DNA of 64,000 nucleotides from Caenorhabditis elegans (Eukaryota; Nematoda; Chromadorea; Rhabditida; Rhabditidae): assembly GCF_000002985.6 (NCBI RefSeq), contig NC_003284.9:2542001-2606000 (forward strand), read 5' to 3'. Position 1 is the first letter of the stretch, and every line of letters begins with the position of its first letter. The notes beneath the pieces were generated by a model. The model was not told where the DNA came from and searched no databases. It was given only the letters and a program-made list of their open reading frames with translations. The position numbers and the translations under genes are program-made. This document shows positions 47,131 through 60,400 of the stretch, piece by piece.

Positions 47131-50100
47131 GTGGTTCAAAATATCCTCATCTTAAAAAAAACATTTTTTGTGTTCTCCAATTAAATTAGATACCGTGTCA
47201 ATAAAATTGGAACAAAAACGCAAAACACCGTTTTAAATGTGTGAGTCTTGAATCTCTGCTCTTTTTTTGTTTTCCCAGAGATGTTTTTTTCTTTCGATAA
47301 AGCGTTTGCAAGCCTTTTTCCTCGTCGTCTTCCCAAATTAAGTGTCGAGACTCTAATCCTCGCGGGCTTTCGTAGTGTTTCCATTTTCCGCCATTGCATT
47401 GAGCACAGCACTCAATACGCTTTCTTGTACATGTATATGCGCTCCAGGCACATTTGTGTTCAAATTACACGTCTGCCTCTTGCCATTGACAGATGCACTA
47501 TTAGGTTCTCCGTTTTGGGAAATTTTATTGTTTTAAATTTGATTTTATTAAATTCCGTTTAAAACTGTTTTATATTTAAGAAAAATATTTCTAAAATCCA
47601 ACAAAATTTTGTTTACACCCAACATTGTTACTTATGAATTATAAGTGACTTATGAATTATTGAAATCGGATTTTTTCGTATATTAATATATAGGTATTAA
47701 AACTACGCGACAAATTTATCCGTCTTATCACTAAAACTCTTCCGTTTCTGCTGGGATCCCTTCCAATTCGTTCTTTAATCAAAATATTTGACCGGTCATT
47801 TTTATTTTTATTAAATTTGGTCTACGCCAAAATCTAATAACTCTAATAACTCACAAAGTTATTAGTTCCTGGTATGTCGTGTTTTGATATTTTTTATGAT
47901 TATGGTTCAATTTAATTTGAATGCCATGATATTTAATGATAAGCCGTTGTGAATAATGTTTACACAATACGTGAGTTTATTTTAGAAAAAAAAACGAGAT
48001 TTTTCAAAGAAAAAAGAAAAAAAAACAATTCAAAAATTGAATTTGGCAATTTGATAGCCTTATTTAAAACTTCAATACTTATTATTAAAATTGTAGTAGC
48101 ACCAATGGGGAAATAGTTTAAAACTACTCCTATCGTGCCAAAATGACGTTTTTCTCCCTAAAGGATATAATGTTTTCAGTTATGTAGTGCATACACAAAA
48201 ACATACACACGCAAATTGTTTTTGACCGCAGTTCAGTTTTTATCACTAACAAAGATGTTTTCCAATGCTGATAAGGTCAAAAATTATGAAGTTGTAGTTG
48301 TGACGTGTTTTAGGGCTTAAATAATAATAATAATAGCCAAGTTTTGGTTAGTTGAGGATCATGAAACAATCATGAAACTGTTCAAATATTAATCATCATC
48401 ATGTCTAGCTATACTTTTTTGATGATTTTTTTAAACTTTTTATTAAAAGAGAAAATTTATAGAATTTTCTGAAAATACCCTTTAGATTTTAAATTTTAAA
48501 GGTGGAGTAATGCTATTTGGTATTTTGAGCAATGTCGCATTTTCCGACCCCAGAATGTTTCAGCCCAAATAATTAAAACAAAAAAAACATAAAAATTGTA
48601 GAAAAAACATTACTTTTTTTGCTCTGTACTTTTAGATCAAAAATCAAATTCAGATTTTTTCATTTTTTCCAGCGTATGTATTGTTTCAATCCCTACGCCG
48701 TTTCCAATACAACCGTAAAGGTTATAATTTGAGAGAACAGATCGATCTTTCATTTTTGTCTTGTTTCACACATTTCATCTTTTTTCCGGGATGAGAAGAG
48801 ATATTCATAAGCATCCGCGAGAAAAAATAATTACGAATCTACAAGAAAAATCCGGTTTGCGAGAAGACGAGCGAGGGTTCCCTAGTTCTTCTCTACAAAC
48901 TGTTGGAAAACTTGGGCAGGGAGGGGGGAGAAATAGAGAAGAATGAAGGTCGGAAGACCCCCATTAAATAGTGATTGGGCAGTTAAGATTATGATGACAG
49001 TTCTCTTTAACCTGGCGTCACATGGGAGGATTGAAGTCAGTCAGTCTTTTCCAGTTTTCGCCATGAACTTTTTCCCGTATGAAGAGGATGCCGAAAAAAG
49101 AAACATGAAGAGAGAATAAAAAAGACACCCGGAGAAAAGAGACTGTGTTTTTCATTCGCTTTTCCTTCTTTTTTTCCTTTTTTGGCCCACCCGCGTCAAG
49201 TATTAGTGCATCAGAAACCATGTCTTTTGTGTCCTTTCCTTTTCCACAACTGATCGATTTTATCTCCCAATCGGAAGAAGTTGTCACATCATCTTCTGTC
49301 TTATTGAAATCCCTGGTAATTTTTGTTTTTTTATTTGATTTAAAGTTGATCTTGGAGAAAAGTCGAATCCTGATTTTTTAAAAAAGTGGCTTATTCAAAT
49401 TTAAAATTCCGTAGAGTAAAAATTGCGAGGAAAAAATCGAATCGTTGATTTATGCCAAGCGTGTCCGAACAAAAGTACAGAAGAGAACGCTGAGATAAGA
49501 AAACCTGGCTAGCAATTGAGAGAGGGATTCACTACGGGAAAACGGGCATCGTCAGGCGATGAAAATAAATCGCGTTCTGCTTTACGCGCTATCGCCCTCG
49601 TTGTTGTCAATCAATAAACTTCCAGTTGTACGTATGTGTGTGTGTATGTAGAAAGTTTCAGTAATAGTGCACGAAACGTAGAGATATCGAAAGTGATCGG
49701 TGAAGTCGTATAGTATACGGAATCGAGAGTGCTTCAGGCACAACGACAAAATCGACAGGTGTGGCGGCCCCCCGGGCTTGGCGGCCCTCTTTTGCGCGCG
49801 CACACACACACACACAAACGTAATTTGTTTGACCTCTACTGGCGCGCGCCCATGGAACCACTTGTAATCTTTAAACTATCTCGGATTCTCGTACTATTTG
49901 CTAGCGTGTGTTTTGTCGGCGTACGGTTGTTCATTTTCCACTTTTCTCTACTCTCGCCAACTTTCGCTTTTAATCGTGAATTTTCCTTTTCTTTCTCTCT
50001 CACTCAACAATCGGTTGAGGAGCTCCGCTCAATGCACACATGTTGCACTATTTTGCGAGTAGGTCAACGGTGGGAAGGTTCCACAATACACCTTGTTCTG

Positions 50101-50239
50101 TGACATACTTTTCCACCGAAAATCAGTCTTCTCGTGTGGATTTTCAAGATGTTCCTTTGTTTGTGTGAAACGGAACTTGGTTTCTTTTTTCACGTAGGCT
50201 ACTCATTTTTGCAAAAAATTTCAAATAAACATTTTAAAG

Positions 50240-50715
50240 CTGTTGACTTAAATTGTCGTCAAATATACAAATTTCGTAATATAACTTCTCATAAATTTAT
50301 TCAAAAATTTTTATGGCTGTTCGAAATTTGAAGGAAAAGCTTAATTTTTTAGCAAAAATCTCAAATTTTGCCCACTGATTTTTTATAAACGTTTATCTTT
50401 TATTGCATGATTTGGTCGTTTATTTCATGTTCTTTTATTAATTAATATAAATTTAAAACCAATAGGTGACAAAAATTAACAAAAATTGGCTGAAAAAATC
50501 AGCTTTAAATGTACCTTAATCAATGAAACATTTTGAGATAAATCATCCAAAATATGCAATAAAAGATGATAATTCAAAAAAAAATCAACTACGTACCGCT
50601 GCAACATAGAAAAATGGCCAAAATTTGAGATTTTAGCCACATTTAGGACATTTTTTAAAAATTTTTTTTCAAAAGTTTCATTACGAAATTCGTTCATTTA
50701 AGCACATTTTGGGTA
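50240..50715. repeat. Interspersed repeat, same family as 8090-8520
   Basis: The mirrored ends AAATTTCGTAATATAACTTC and GTTTCATTACGAAATTCG flank a GACAAAAATT-type core. Confidence 0.6.
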
Positions 50716-53700
50716 ACATTTCAAAATCGTTTGGCCTGTCGCTATAAATTATTAGGAACGTTGATTTATATATAACTAAAAAATTGCTCAAAATGCACAT
50801 AACATTTTCGAATTGTAAAATTATTTTTTTCGACAATAATCCAGTCAAAAAACCGAATCTCTCTCTGCCACACGTCTTAAACCATGAGTGCCATTCGAAA
50901 AACCCGCGCCCATAAATACGATCATTTCTTCGTTTCATATCAAATTTTCGATAAAACGTCCAACGATTGTACGTGCAGTTGACTACATTCTCACACTACA
51001 ATCTTTTCCTCAATGCCCCTTTTTGCCTGTCTTTTGTTGAAACTTTTTTTTCGGTTATGGAACGCCTTTAGACTAGGTTTTGAATGATTGATGGGACAAG
51101 GTAAAAAAAAAACGGAAACGACTATTCCGACAAAAGTTCACTTTTTTGATTGATTAGTTGAAACTATAATGAAGAGAAAAAAGTTTGTGCGAAGGTTTTG
51201 AGAAGCGACTTGAGAAATGAAAAGTCATTTATAAACAACTTTCATCTTGTGATCTTTCGTTTTCTTAGTCCGAAACGTATTGTCAACTGACCCAATTTTC
51301 TAGGCTTCCAGGTTGATTTCATTTTATGATAAATAAATTTATATTTACACTAGGCAAATTGATAATAATAGTAATAATAATATAAACAATAAAAACATTT
51401 TACTTTAAAATTTCAATATTCATAATGCGCTTTCTATCTTTTTGTTATAATGAATTCTCCAAACACAATAAAGTCCATGCTTGCACTTTCCTTTTTATTT
51501 GTTCAAAATTTGTTTATCTGTAACCAAAATTTATTCATTACTTGCAATACTCAGTCGGTGTCATGAGTAATGTATCAAAACTAATACAAAATACAATCAA
51601 TTGTGTTCTATTTCCGGTTATCTAGACAACTTTCATATGTCTGGAGATGACGTTGTAATTGAGTTTATATCCCCTGGATTAGGAAATTGAAATGCAACAG
51701 TTTTTATAGAAACGGAAGTAACACTTAAAAGCCTGAAAATTAGTTGAAATGTCTTTTTTTTCAGATTTTGGAAATTGAACTATAGACAAAAAAAATTTTA
51801 GAAATTGTTTTTGACACTTTTTCCCTAGCTCTGTGAACTTTTCTAGAATTTTTATTTCTAAATACTAACCTTTTCATAAATTTTTTCCGTTTATTAACAT
51901 CACCTAATCATTTTCTTTTTGAACTTAAAAACCAAAACTGTTAAAATTTTCTTTCTCGCTCATCTACATTGTTTGCTATTTTAAAAAAACGTATTCTTGC
52001 AGAATTGGTTCTGCTGGATTCGCGTTTTCGTACCCCCGCTGATGTATAGGATTATGTGGCAATTGTGAATGACGAGACTTCTCGAGATAGTGAAAAATGC
52101 CGAATAACAGTGAGTTGGGCCCGTTTAAAACATTTCTGGAATTTGTAGAACATAAAAAATTGTGGTTTTTGTCTCTGTAACAAATACAAAAAACCGAATT
52201 TTTAAAATTTAAATTCATGAGAGCTACCTAAAACATTTTCAAATGTTTCATAGTTTCCAGTTAATAATTAAAAATGAACTTCAATCAGTTATGTAAACCA
52301 CTCAAGCTACTTCTTTAAATAAGATAAAAGTGTGTACGAAAGTATATTAAAACTGTAAAAAGAGGACGGTCTCACACACTTTTTGAACTTTTTTTGAATT
52401 TACAAGATTATTAGTGATTAACAGTAAGTAATTAATAAAGAACATTTAATACTTTAACTGACTTGAAATATTTTCTGTAAAGTAGTACTGAAATAGATGA
52501 AAAAATTCCGAGTTTACAATTCCGACACTATTTATGTTATGCAAAAATGAGAAAATATTATATTAAAAACTTTTCAAAAGTTAAAAAAAAGTTTTTCTCA
52601 CATTAAAACTTACTTTCGCCTATTATTAACTTAAGTCGACAAGATAGTGTATTTTTCCACAATTTTTTTCCAAATCTTTACATTACAGGGGTCCAAACCA
52701 GCAACAAATCTCGACATTACTAAAAAATTTCAAATTTCAAAACAGTTGATAATTGATGAGCAATTTTACCGGAAATTAAAAAAAAACTAATAAATAAAAC
52801 ACTTTTGGTATTTTTCATCCTTATACATAGTTGGTTATGTAGGACTATTATCAATATAATTAAACAAAATTGATTTCCTACAGTGGTTGAATAACAATAT
52901 TGAAACATAAATAGGCCATAAAATTCTAAGCGGAACATTTTTTTTCTTTGATCGACGGCTTCCAAAAAAGTGGCAAAAAATGAGACTTTCCCAATTTTCA
53001 AAAAATTGTATTGTATAAAATTTTGAATTTTCTTACTTGGTCATTTCCCCATTGGCCCTAGTCCACCATTAAAATAAATTGCATCACAATCAGTTCGACA
53101 AAACAACTTTCCTATAACTAAGATCAATGCCTAAGATCACAACTACTTTTGAGACTTTCAATCGGAAATCATTAGTTCACCACATCATGTTTTATGGAGA
53201 GCGCCAGTAAACCGAATCGAAAAAACTGCCTCACGTTAAAACTGACTTCCGATCTATCTTTCTCCCCTTTTCCTTTTTGCCTCGAAAATTCTTCAGAAAT
53301 CAGTCGTCTTTTATGTCCACATCATTGAAATCGTTTGAAAGAATAAACATACATTCGTTGAAACAAAACACAGAGACAAAAGTTCATTGCAATCTTTCCT
53401 CTTTTCGACTACTCACGTCTTCGTAAACTAAAGGCAGACAAATGTTTAGTCCCTCACTTTGCTCTATTCTTCTTTTTTGGAGGATCTTCCTTGCTTTGGG
53501 AAAGAAAAATGTAGAAGGAAGGAAGAAAACTAGCAGCTGAGTCCTTTTTTCGATCTTTTTTCTTCTTTCTTTTTTTTTTGAAAGTCATGTTGTTGTGAGA
53601 AGCTCTTTTACTCTCGAATGAAAAGTGCCACCTGTTTCTTGAGTTTTCTTTCGGACAAGGATTCTCTTCACTTTTTCACTAACTCTTCAAATAAATTTCG

Positions 53701-54397
53701 GCTCTGTCGAAGTGAAACGTCACGTCAGCTGTTTTCACCTGCTTGAACTTGAGCGACATTTTTGTGCTTTCATTTGGCCCTTGCTCTTTTGCGACTTGAA
53801 ACGTTGCTGTTTCATAGTCTAAGTTTATGAGCACCTTATTTAAATTCAATCAATTAGTGCTATGAATGTTTTTGTTTAGTTTTCAATAAAAAATTGAACT
53901 AGCACATACACGTTTCAGAGTAGATAATATCAAGAGTGCGGAGCAATTATTTTCGATATTTCTATAAAAGGTGCCAGTAGGGGAAATGTTTAGAACGACT
54001 CCTATAGTGCTCAAATGACCAAATATCATAGTTAAACTTGTCAAAAAAAATTTGGAATTTTTTATATACTGTCAAAAAGTGACCATTACACAATTTTCGC
54101 AACTTATGATATTGGAAGTCGACCAAAAAAATTGTTTTATACTTCGATTTTTATACTTCAATTTCGAATTTCAATTTAATTAATTGTGTTAAACATTCTA
54201 TTGGGTAAAATATGTGGTATTTCTTTTTCAAAAAATTGGCAATATGGCAAGCATTTCACTGGAAACATTAAAAAATCCAAAAAAATTTTAGTGTTTTATT
54301 ATGAAATTTGGGCGTTTTGACTTGTAACATGTGAATTTTCACTTTTAAAATCAAATTAATGTCCAGCTATACAAAATTTTATGATTGATCTAAAAAA

Positions 54398-54600
54398 TAT
54401 TATCGAAAAAAAAACGATCGCAAATTTTTCTCATAATTTATTTTTGATCTACCTTCGGAGCTTGACTCCGCCCTTTATCTTGTTTCCATTATTATTTTTG
54501 TTGTGGCTGTCCCGTCGAAAGAAGGGGAGGAGCCTAGTCAACAAGGTAGATCAAAAATAAATTATGAGAAAAATTTGTGATCGTATTTTTTCGATAATAT
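54398..54600. repeat. Inverted-repeat element with about 57-bp arms
   Basis: The left arm (54398-54454) contains CTCATAATTTATTTTTGATC and the right arm (54543-54600) contains GATCAAAAATAAATTATGAG. The arms match almost perfectly along their length, around a short GC-richer spacer (GGAGCTTGACTCCGCCC). Transcripts would fold into a long hairpin. Confidence 0.9.
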
Positions 54601-56639
54601 CACATGTTTTAGTTTTCAAATGCGTCAAGAATTGCAAAAAATCAATAATTATTCGGATTTTTCGGCAATTAACTTTCATGTAGTTTTGAGAGACATTAGT
54701 ATCAAAAACATTGGCAGAATTGACAGAAATATCTAATGCGGATATGAATACTAGATTATCATTGCATTTTCTCAGAATTACTCATATTCACGCTCCCTCC
54801 CCCCAAAAAATTTTCTGTCTCGTCATTCAAGTGACTCTTTGACGCTGCTAAAGCTGAATAAAAATTAAGAAAGTCACGTCCTTGTATTGAATCCCTTGTT
54901 TCTTTTTTTACTTAGTCATATGCTAAAATTCATCATCTCAAATCCAGATTAATCTCGTTCGCATGTGTCTGGTACTTTTTTCAACACCTCCAAACACTTG
55001 TGATATGTAATGACTCTTTGCGAGTTTGTTTCGATTTAAATTCAAACGTAAACTATAAATATATATATATTCAAAGTCAGAAACGCGTTCTTTTTTCAGT
55101 AGCTTTTTTCAGTAGCTTTTTTTCAAGTGTAAATTAATTCTGAAAATAGGAGAAAAATAAAATAAAATTTTCGTTTTCCGTCTAGAACGTCTAGAACCAA
55201 GATCACATTTTCAGTAAAACAAGATTCCGAGGAAGTTTTTCTTTGAAATGTGTATGTGTTTTTCAACAATTTTTACATTCAAACGGCAAATAAATTTTTA
55301 TTTTAAATTTAAACTATGCCTAGATTGAATAATTTGAGAAATTTCTCCATTTTCCCTCTTCTCTAAATATTTTTTTTCTTTTTTTTTCTGAATATGACGG
55401 CTTCACTTGGGGTGGCTGGAAGGAAGTTCCTGGAATATTTCTCTCTTTCTCATTTCCCATCACTTCCACATACAAGTATAGTCTATTTTTCCCCACGGAG
55501 TCAAGTTTTTTTCTTCGTTGTTGGTTTTTCTTTCTTCCTGCTTTTCTTTCTGTAGGTTCAGTTTGACCAAAGGTTTTTTGTTTGCAGAATTTTAGATCAA
55601 ACAATGATGAGAAAATTTGTGGGAAACAGTTTTTTCATTCTATTTTTTTTACAAAAAAAAACTTTGTTCAAAAGTTTAATTCTCTATTCTCAAAAATATA
55701 ATGCAGACATAGCGCCATGGAAACTTTGTGAGCTTGCGCAGAGCATTTTTCACTTTTTTTTGGCTCTTTAGTTTCAAACTTTGTGCTTTCCTCTCTGTAC
55801 GAACTTTCTGATTTCTGCATTTTTTTTTTGGCAAATTAATTATTTTTTCTTCTGAAAATTCATAATTTCTTATAATAACAGAGAAAGGTAATGAGAAATT
55901 CAAGGTCTATTGTTGAAAAACACGAAACGGCACACATTAGCACTAGAATATTGAATGTAACTTTTGAATGGTTTGAACGTTTTGAGAAAATTTGTAGCAT
56001 AAAACCCTACAATTTTTAGGATATATAAAAATATAAAATTTGTAGAGAAAAAATATATGAGTAACAAAAAATGAGTAATTGTCACTTTTCAAAAAATTAT
56101 ATTCTGTGGGGATTCGTTCTAAATATGATCAAATATTATAACAAAATATTCAAAAATTGATTAGAACTTTCCAATTTTTCAGTCACTATCCAGGAAGTAT
56201 TCTTTTGTCTTCAAAAAATATTTCCAATTTAAAATTAATTTTTGCCTAATTTTGAGTCTAAATTTGAAAAGTCTGAAAAATTTAAATCCTAGTTTTTGAT
56301 TCATTCACTTTTTCAGTTTATGTATTTTGTTTTAAATTAAATCTTTACTTTTTAGTAAGCCAGTTTTTTTATACATTTCCAATTTTCCAAAAAATGTGCA
56401 CGTTTTGAAGAATTTCGAGCATTGCCAAACGCTAGCTGTATGTCAGAAAAAATTAATCAAAGTTTAACCCTTTCCAGTGTTTCACAAAAGTTTCACTCTT
56501 ACTGTCAGTGTCAGTAATTCGTCATTCCGAAATGTTCCACACAATTTCAACGACCTCCACTTCTTTTGTCAATCTTTGAACACCTACAGTTCTTCAATAT
56601 GTCGCTGCTATCAGTGTCCCCACCCATAAATTGGACATT

Positions 56640-57428
56640 CCATCTTTCTTCGTTCCGTTCGCGCGCGCGGCAGATAGTTTTCTAACCGAAACAGAACAAC
56701 AAAAAATGAAAAGAAAAGAAAAGAAAAGAACGACACAACACTCAAACATTCGAAAGTAGTTCGATTCCACACCGCGATGTTAGTCGTTGCCCCCCGTTTT
56801 CTCGAGACTCTCCATTTTTGCAGAACTTTTTTGCGCCTAGCGCTCTGGCAATTTGGGCTGGCCTACGTGCCGAGAGGGCGCCGCCAATTTTCCCCCCGTT
56901 TCTCTTTCTCCCGTCTTCTTGGACGGACTCGCCGACTCCGCCCCTTTTCTGGGCAGGAAACGTAAAAGACACATACACGCACACCCAATCTCTCACTCTC
57001 TCTTTTTCTCTCTTTCTAGTCTCACACATACACATACACACAAAGTAGCTGGTTCGTCGAGGCCCAAGAGCCCAATGCATTCCCGTTTCTTCAACTCTCT
57101 ATCACTCGTTTCTTTCTCTCCAAGACCCAGTTGTGTTGAGTTTCATCTGCCATTCTCTACTACTCTCTCTCACCTCTCTTCCCCGAACCCGAACTCCCCA
57201 TTTTCTTTTTTTCTTCACTTTTTTCTACTTCCTCCAACTCTTTGCTCTCACACCCCTTTCTTGGGCCTTCCGGTCCATCCAAATTTTCTTCTCTTTTTTT
57301 TTCCTTCTTCTTCTTCTGTTCTCAAGCTTTCCGTGTTTTTTTTGATGTCTACTTGCCCTTTCTTAAAGTCCTTTGAACTTTTTTTGCTGTAGTCTAAATA
57401 ATTTTAGAGATACGGTACGGTATCGATC
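56640..57428 (+). promoter_or_regulatory. Pyrimidine-rich upstream region of the nuclear receptor
   Basis: Strongly CT-rich on the plus strand (CTCTCTCT, TCTTCTTC), with CA repeats at 56965-57045 and a GC-rich patch at 56840-56940, ending at the receptor ATG at 57429. A proximal promoter or 5' UTR is inferred from position and composition. Confidence 0.45.
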
Positions 57429-60400
57429 ATGCTTGTCCCTCCCGTGTCAATGATTATGTACCACGAGCTACCGTCAATCAAAAACAAAAGTGAGTAGGGT
57501 TAATGTGATCTTAGTTTTTTCTTTCATTTCTTTTCTGTAAAAACAAGTCAATCCAGACAATCAGAAAAACACAATAAATGGCTAACTAATGATAAGACCC
57601 AAATGTCCAACTTGTTAATAATGTAGAGTTCTTCTTCTTTTTTTTGAAACCAAGAAAAAACTCCCTTCTTGAAAATTATTAATATGGACAGAGACGGTCA
57701 GCCATAATATTATTCATCAACAACTAGAAAACGAGAATGAAGAAAAAAATTGTGAGGCATTTCTGTTCCTTTTTTGTATTAACAAGATTTTTCTAGTTAA
57801 TGGCTAGTTGTTACGGCGGATATGGAAAAATAATGGGGGGGGGGGGGAATGAGAGCAAATGAGAACAGAACAAAAAAATCTTGAATTCTAGCTATCGAAA
57901 AAAGAGCAACTGTAATAGGCCAAAAGAGCTACTGTAATAGGCCAAAAAATGGTACGCGGTGCGCAAATTTTTTAGACAAACGTACAAAAATGCATGCCTT
58001 TTTTTTCTAATTTAATGTTAATTCAAAAATGTGTAAATATTCCATTTGAAAATAATAATTAATTTTGTTTGAAATTGAGAAAAAACACCTCAAATAATGA
58101 TTGAAAGTTGCCTTCCGTTGCTAAAAGTACCGTTTAATGTTTTTCGGCAAATGGCAACTTTCGGGCACTATTTGAAAAGTTTTTGCAATTTTGTCAACAA
58201 AAATGAATATTATTTTCAGATGGAATAAATCTTTTTCTACATTTCTATATCAATTTCAGATCAAAAAAGTTGGATTACCATAATGAAATAAGCAGTTTAG
58301 TGTAGATTAATTTTTTACTTATTTTTTAGCTAAAAACAATAGATCACGTTCAAATATGAAAATTTAAGTTGATTTTAAAATGAGAGTATTATAATGTACA
58401 AGTACGCATAAAACTACAACGGCCAATTTTTTGAATTTTTAGTTAAAGGTAGAGTGGCGCCAATGGGGAAATTGCTAAAAAACTACTTTTATGGTACCAA
58501 AAAAAAACAAATATCATAGTAAAACGTTTAAAAAAATATTTTTAAATTCACTTTTTGGAAAAATTATACAATGTTTGAATATTCTATAAAACTGGAAGGA
58601 ATTTTTGACGACTTTCGAAAAAATGCCAAAAATTGAGATTTTTCCAATTTTCAAAAAACGATATCAAATTTAGAATTTTTTTTTTGAATTTATTTACTAT
58701 GATATTTGATGATTGTATTACGATAAGCATGTTTTAAAGCAATTTCCATAAAATTTAAACTTTATGAATCTATTGATTTCGAACTCTCAGTCTCTCATAT
58801 TTCAGAAAGGGAAAAAATCCCGGAAGGAACACTTTGCGTGGTATGCAGCGATTTTGCGAGCGGTATTCATTATTCGGTGGCAAGCTGCAACGGCTGCAAG
58901 ACATTCTTCCGACGTGCCCTCGTAGTGAGTCGATTTTTTTTTTGCTTTTTTTCAATCTGATCTGGAAAAATGGGGAAGTGTTCCATTTTCTACGCCACTG
59001 GAATTGGCCAAGATTAACGAGCGAGAGCTAGGGCATTCATCCTGAAAATCAAGCATAGTGAGAGGGCTTTTTTCCTTATTTCTTTTCTTTTTTTTCAAAA
59101 AAAAAAAAAAAAAGAAGCGCACACGTCTCCTCAAGTTAATGCACAAGTAGGCTTTTCCATCCGCAATTGGGCGCTTTTCATAAATCACTCAAGTGCATCG
59201 TTCATCATTTGGCATGTGCCGGCGTGTTTTGGTTCAGGCTTTGGGCCAATTTACCCTGAAAGTTCTTGGGGGAGATCGAAAAAATATGAACATGAATAGC
59301 GTGACTTTACATGACATATACGGCGAAAAGAGTTCCTGCTTGAGAGACTAAGTTCTCCTTTTTCTTCTATCTCTTTCAACGTTTCTTTCTTAAACGTCCT
59401 TTTTAGCTCACGTGCAATTTTTTAGTGCTCTCAATTTCTATTTGCTCAAAAGATGTTTCGGGGGGAAAAGGCGGCGAGCTCTGCGTAACAAGGAATAGAG
59501 AAAGACAAAAAAAAAACGGAAAGAAGTCGACGAAGCGCAAGAAAAACGCATTGTTCCGCTCCAAATGTATCAAATTTGCCAGAAGGGGTCCGTCTATCAT
59601 TCAGACACGGAAGCCTGAAACTGAAGACGATTGGGTGAATTGGATGACTGGGTTTGAAATTTAAAAAGCTGGGAACAAAACGAAACATTTCTAAATTATT
59701 TCTCTGAATAATTGAATGAAAATTTGACTAAAATGAGTTGCATTTTCAGAACAAACAAACGTTTACGTGTCAATTTTCTGGAGATTGCGTAGTGGGAAAA
59801 TGTGAGTGGGATCCCTCTCAATTTTGATTTTATTAAACGTATTTCAGCGGTTCGATGCGTCTGCAGAAGTTGTCGGCTGAAAAAATGCTTCGATATGGGA
59901 ATGGATCCCAAGGGTACGTTTTTTATTACAAAAAAAGTTTTATAGGTTTCAGAAAAAACACAAAACTCTATAGATATAAATATTGCCATTGCCAAACAAA
60001 ATTAACGTTCTCATATAACTTTTTTTCAAATTAAAATACGTATAGAATTAAGTAATGTCCTAGTTTTTTGGTGGAAAATTGGAAAATAAATTAAATTTTT
60101 TCTCGGGGCGCGGTTGTCGATTTTTTGGTCAGTTGAACTGATGGAATGCATTGCAAAAAAATAGAAAAAATTTGAAAGAAATGTGAAATGATGTTTGCTA
60201 CCTATTGGAAAGGAATACAAGAACAGATAAGTTCTATTCATATTTTTTTTATTCTGAAACTAATCCAGCATTTTCTGAGAATTGATTATCTGAAAAATGT
60301 TCAGCTATGCCGCACATTTTGAGCCCTACAATGTTTCAACACAAATAATTAAAACAAAATTAAAGTAAAAAATCGTGGAAAATTTTTTTTTGGTTGACTT

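Larger units (their letters stand above)
43740..57428. other. Gene-poor 13.7-kb interval upstream of the nuclear receptor
   Basis: No exon chain could be built here. It holds repeats (about 44217-44469, 46645-47130, 48093 onward, 50240-50715, 53970-54320, 54398-54600) and compact GC-elevated, CA-repeat-bearing patches at about 48880-49000, 49560-49860 and 56640-57060 that resemble promoter or enhancer DNA. A stretch at 49220-49315 has coding-like character ending in a donor-like CTG/GTAATT but no partner exon in phase. Noncoding RNAs cannot be excluded by eye. Confidence 0.5.

Noticed and set aside
47181..47562. Overlapping ORFs of 76 and 104 codons
   Set aside because: No splice context and no recognisable protein; both frames are open on opposite strands in a patch of balanced composition.
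49145..49381. A coding-like stretch ending in a donor (SLVLLKSL/GTAATT region) as an alternative first exon of the nuclear receptor
   Set aside because: Its phase does not match the receptor's second exon, and no intermediate exon was found.
56742..57392. Long open frames on both strands before the nuclear receptor
   Set aside because: Low-complexity CT-rich sequence lacks stops by composition; overlapping frames on both strands are all open and none has protein character.
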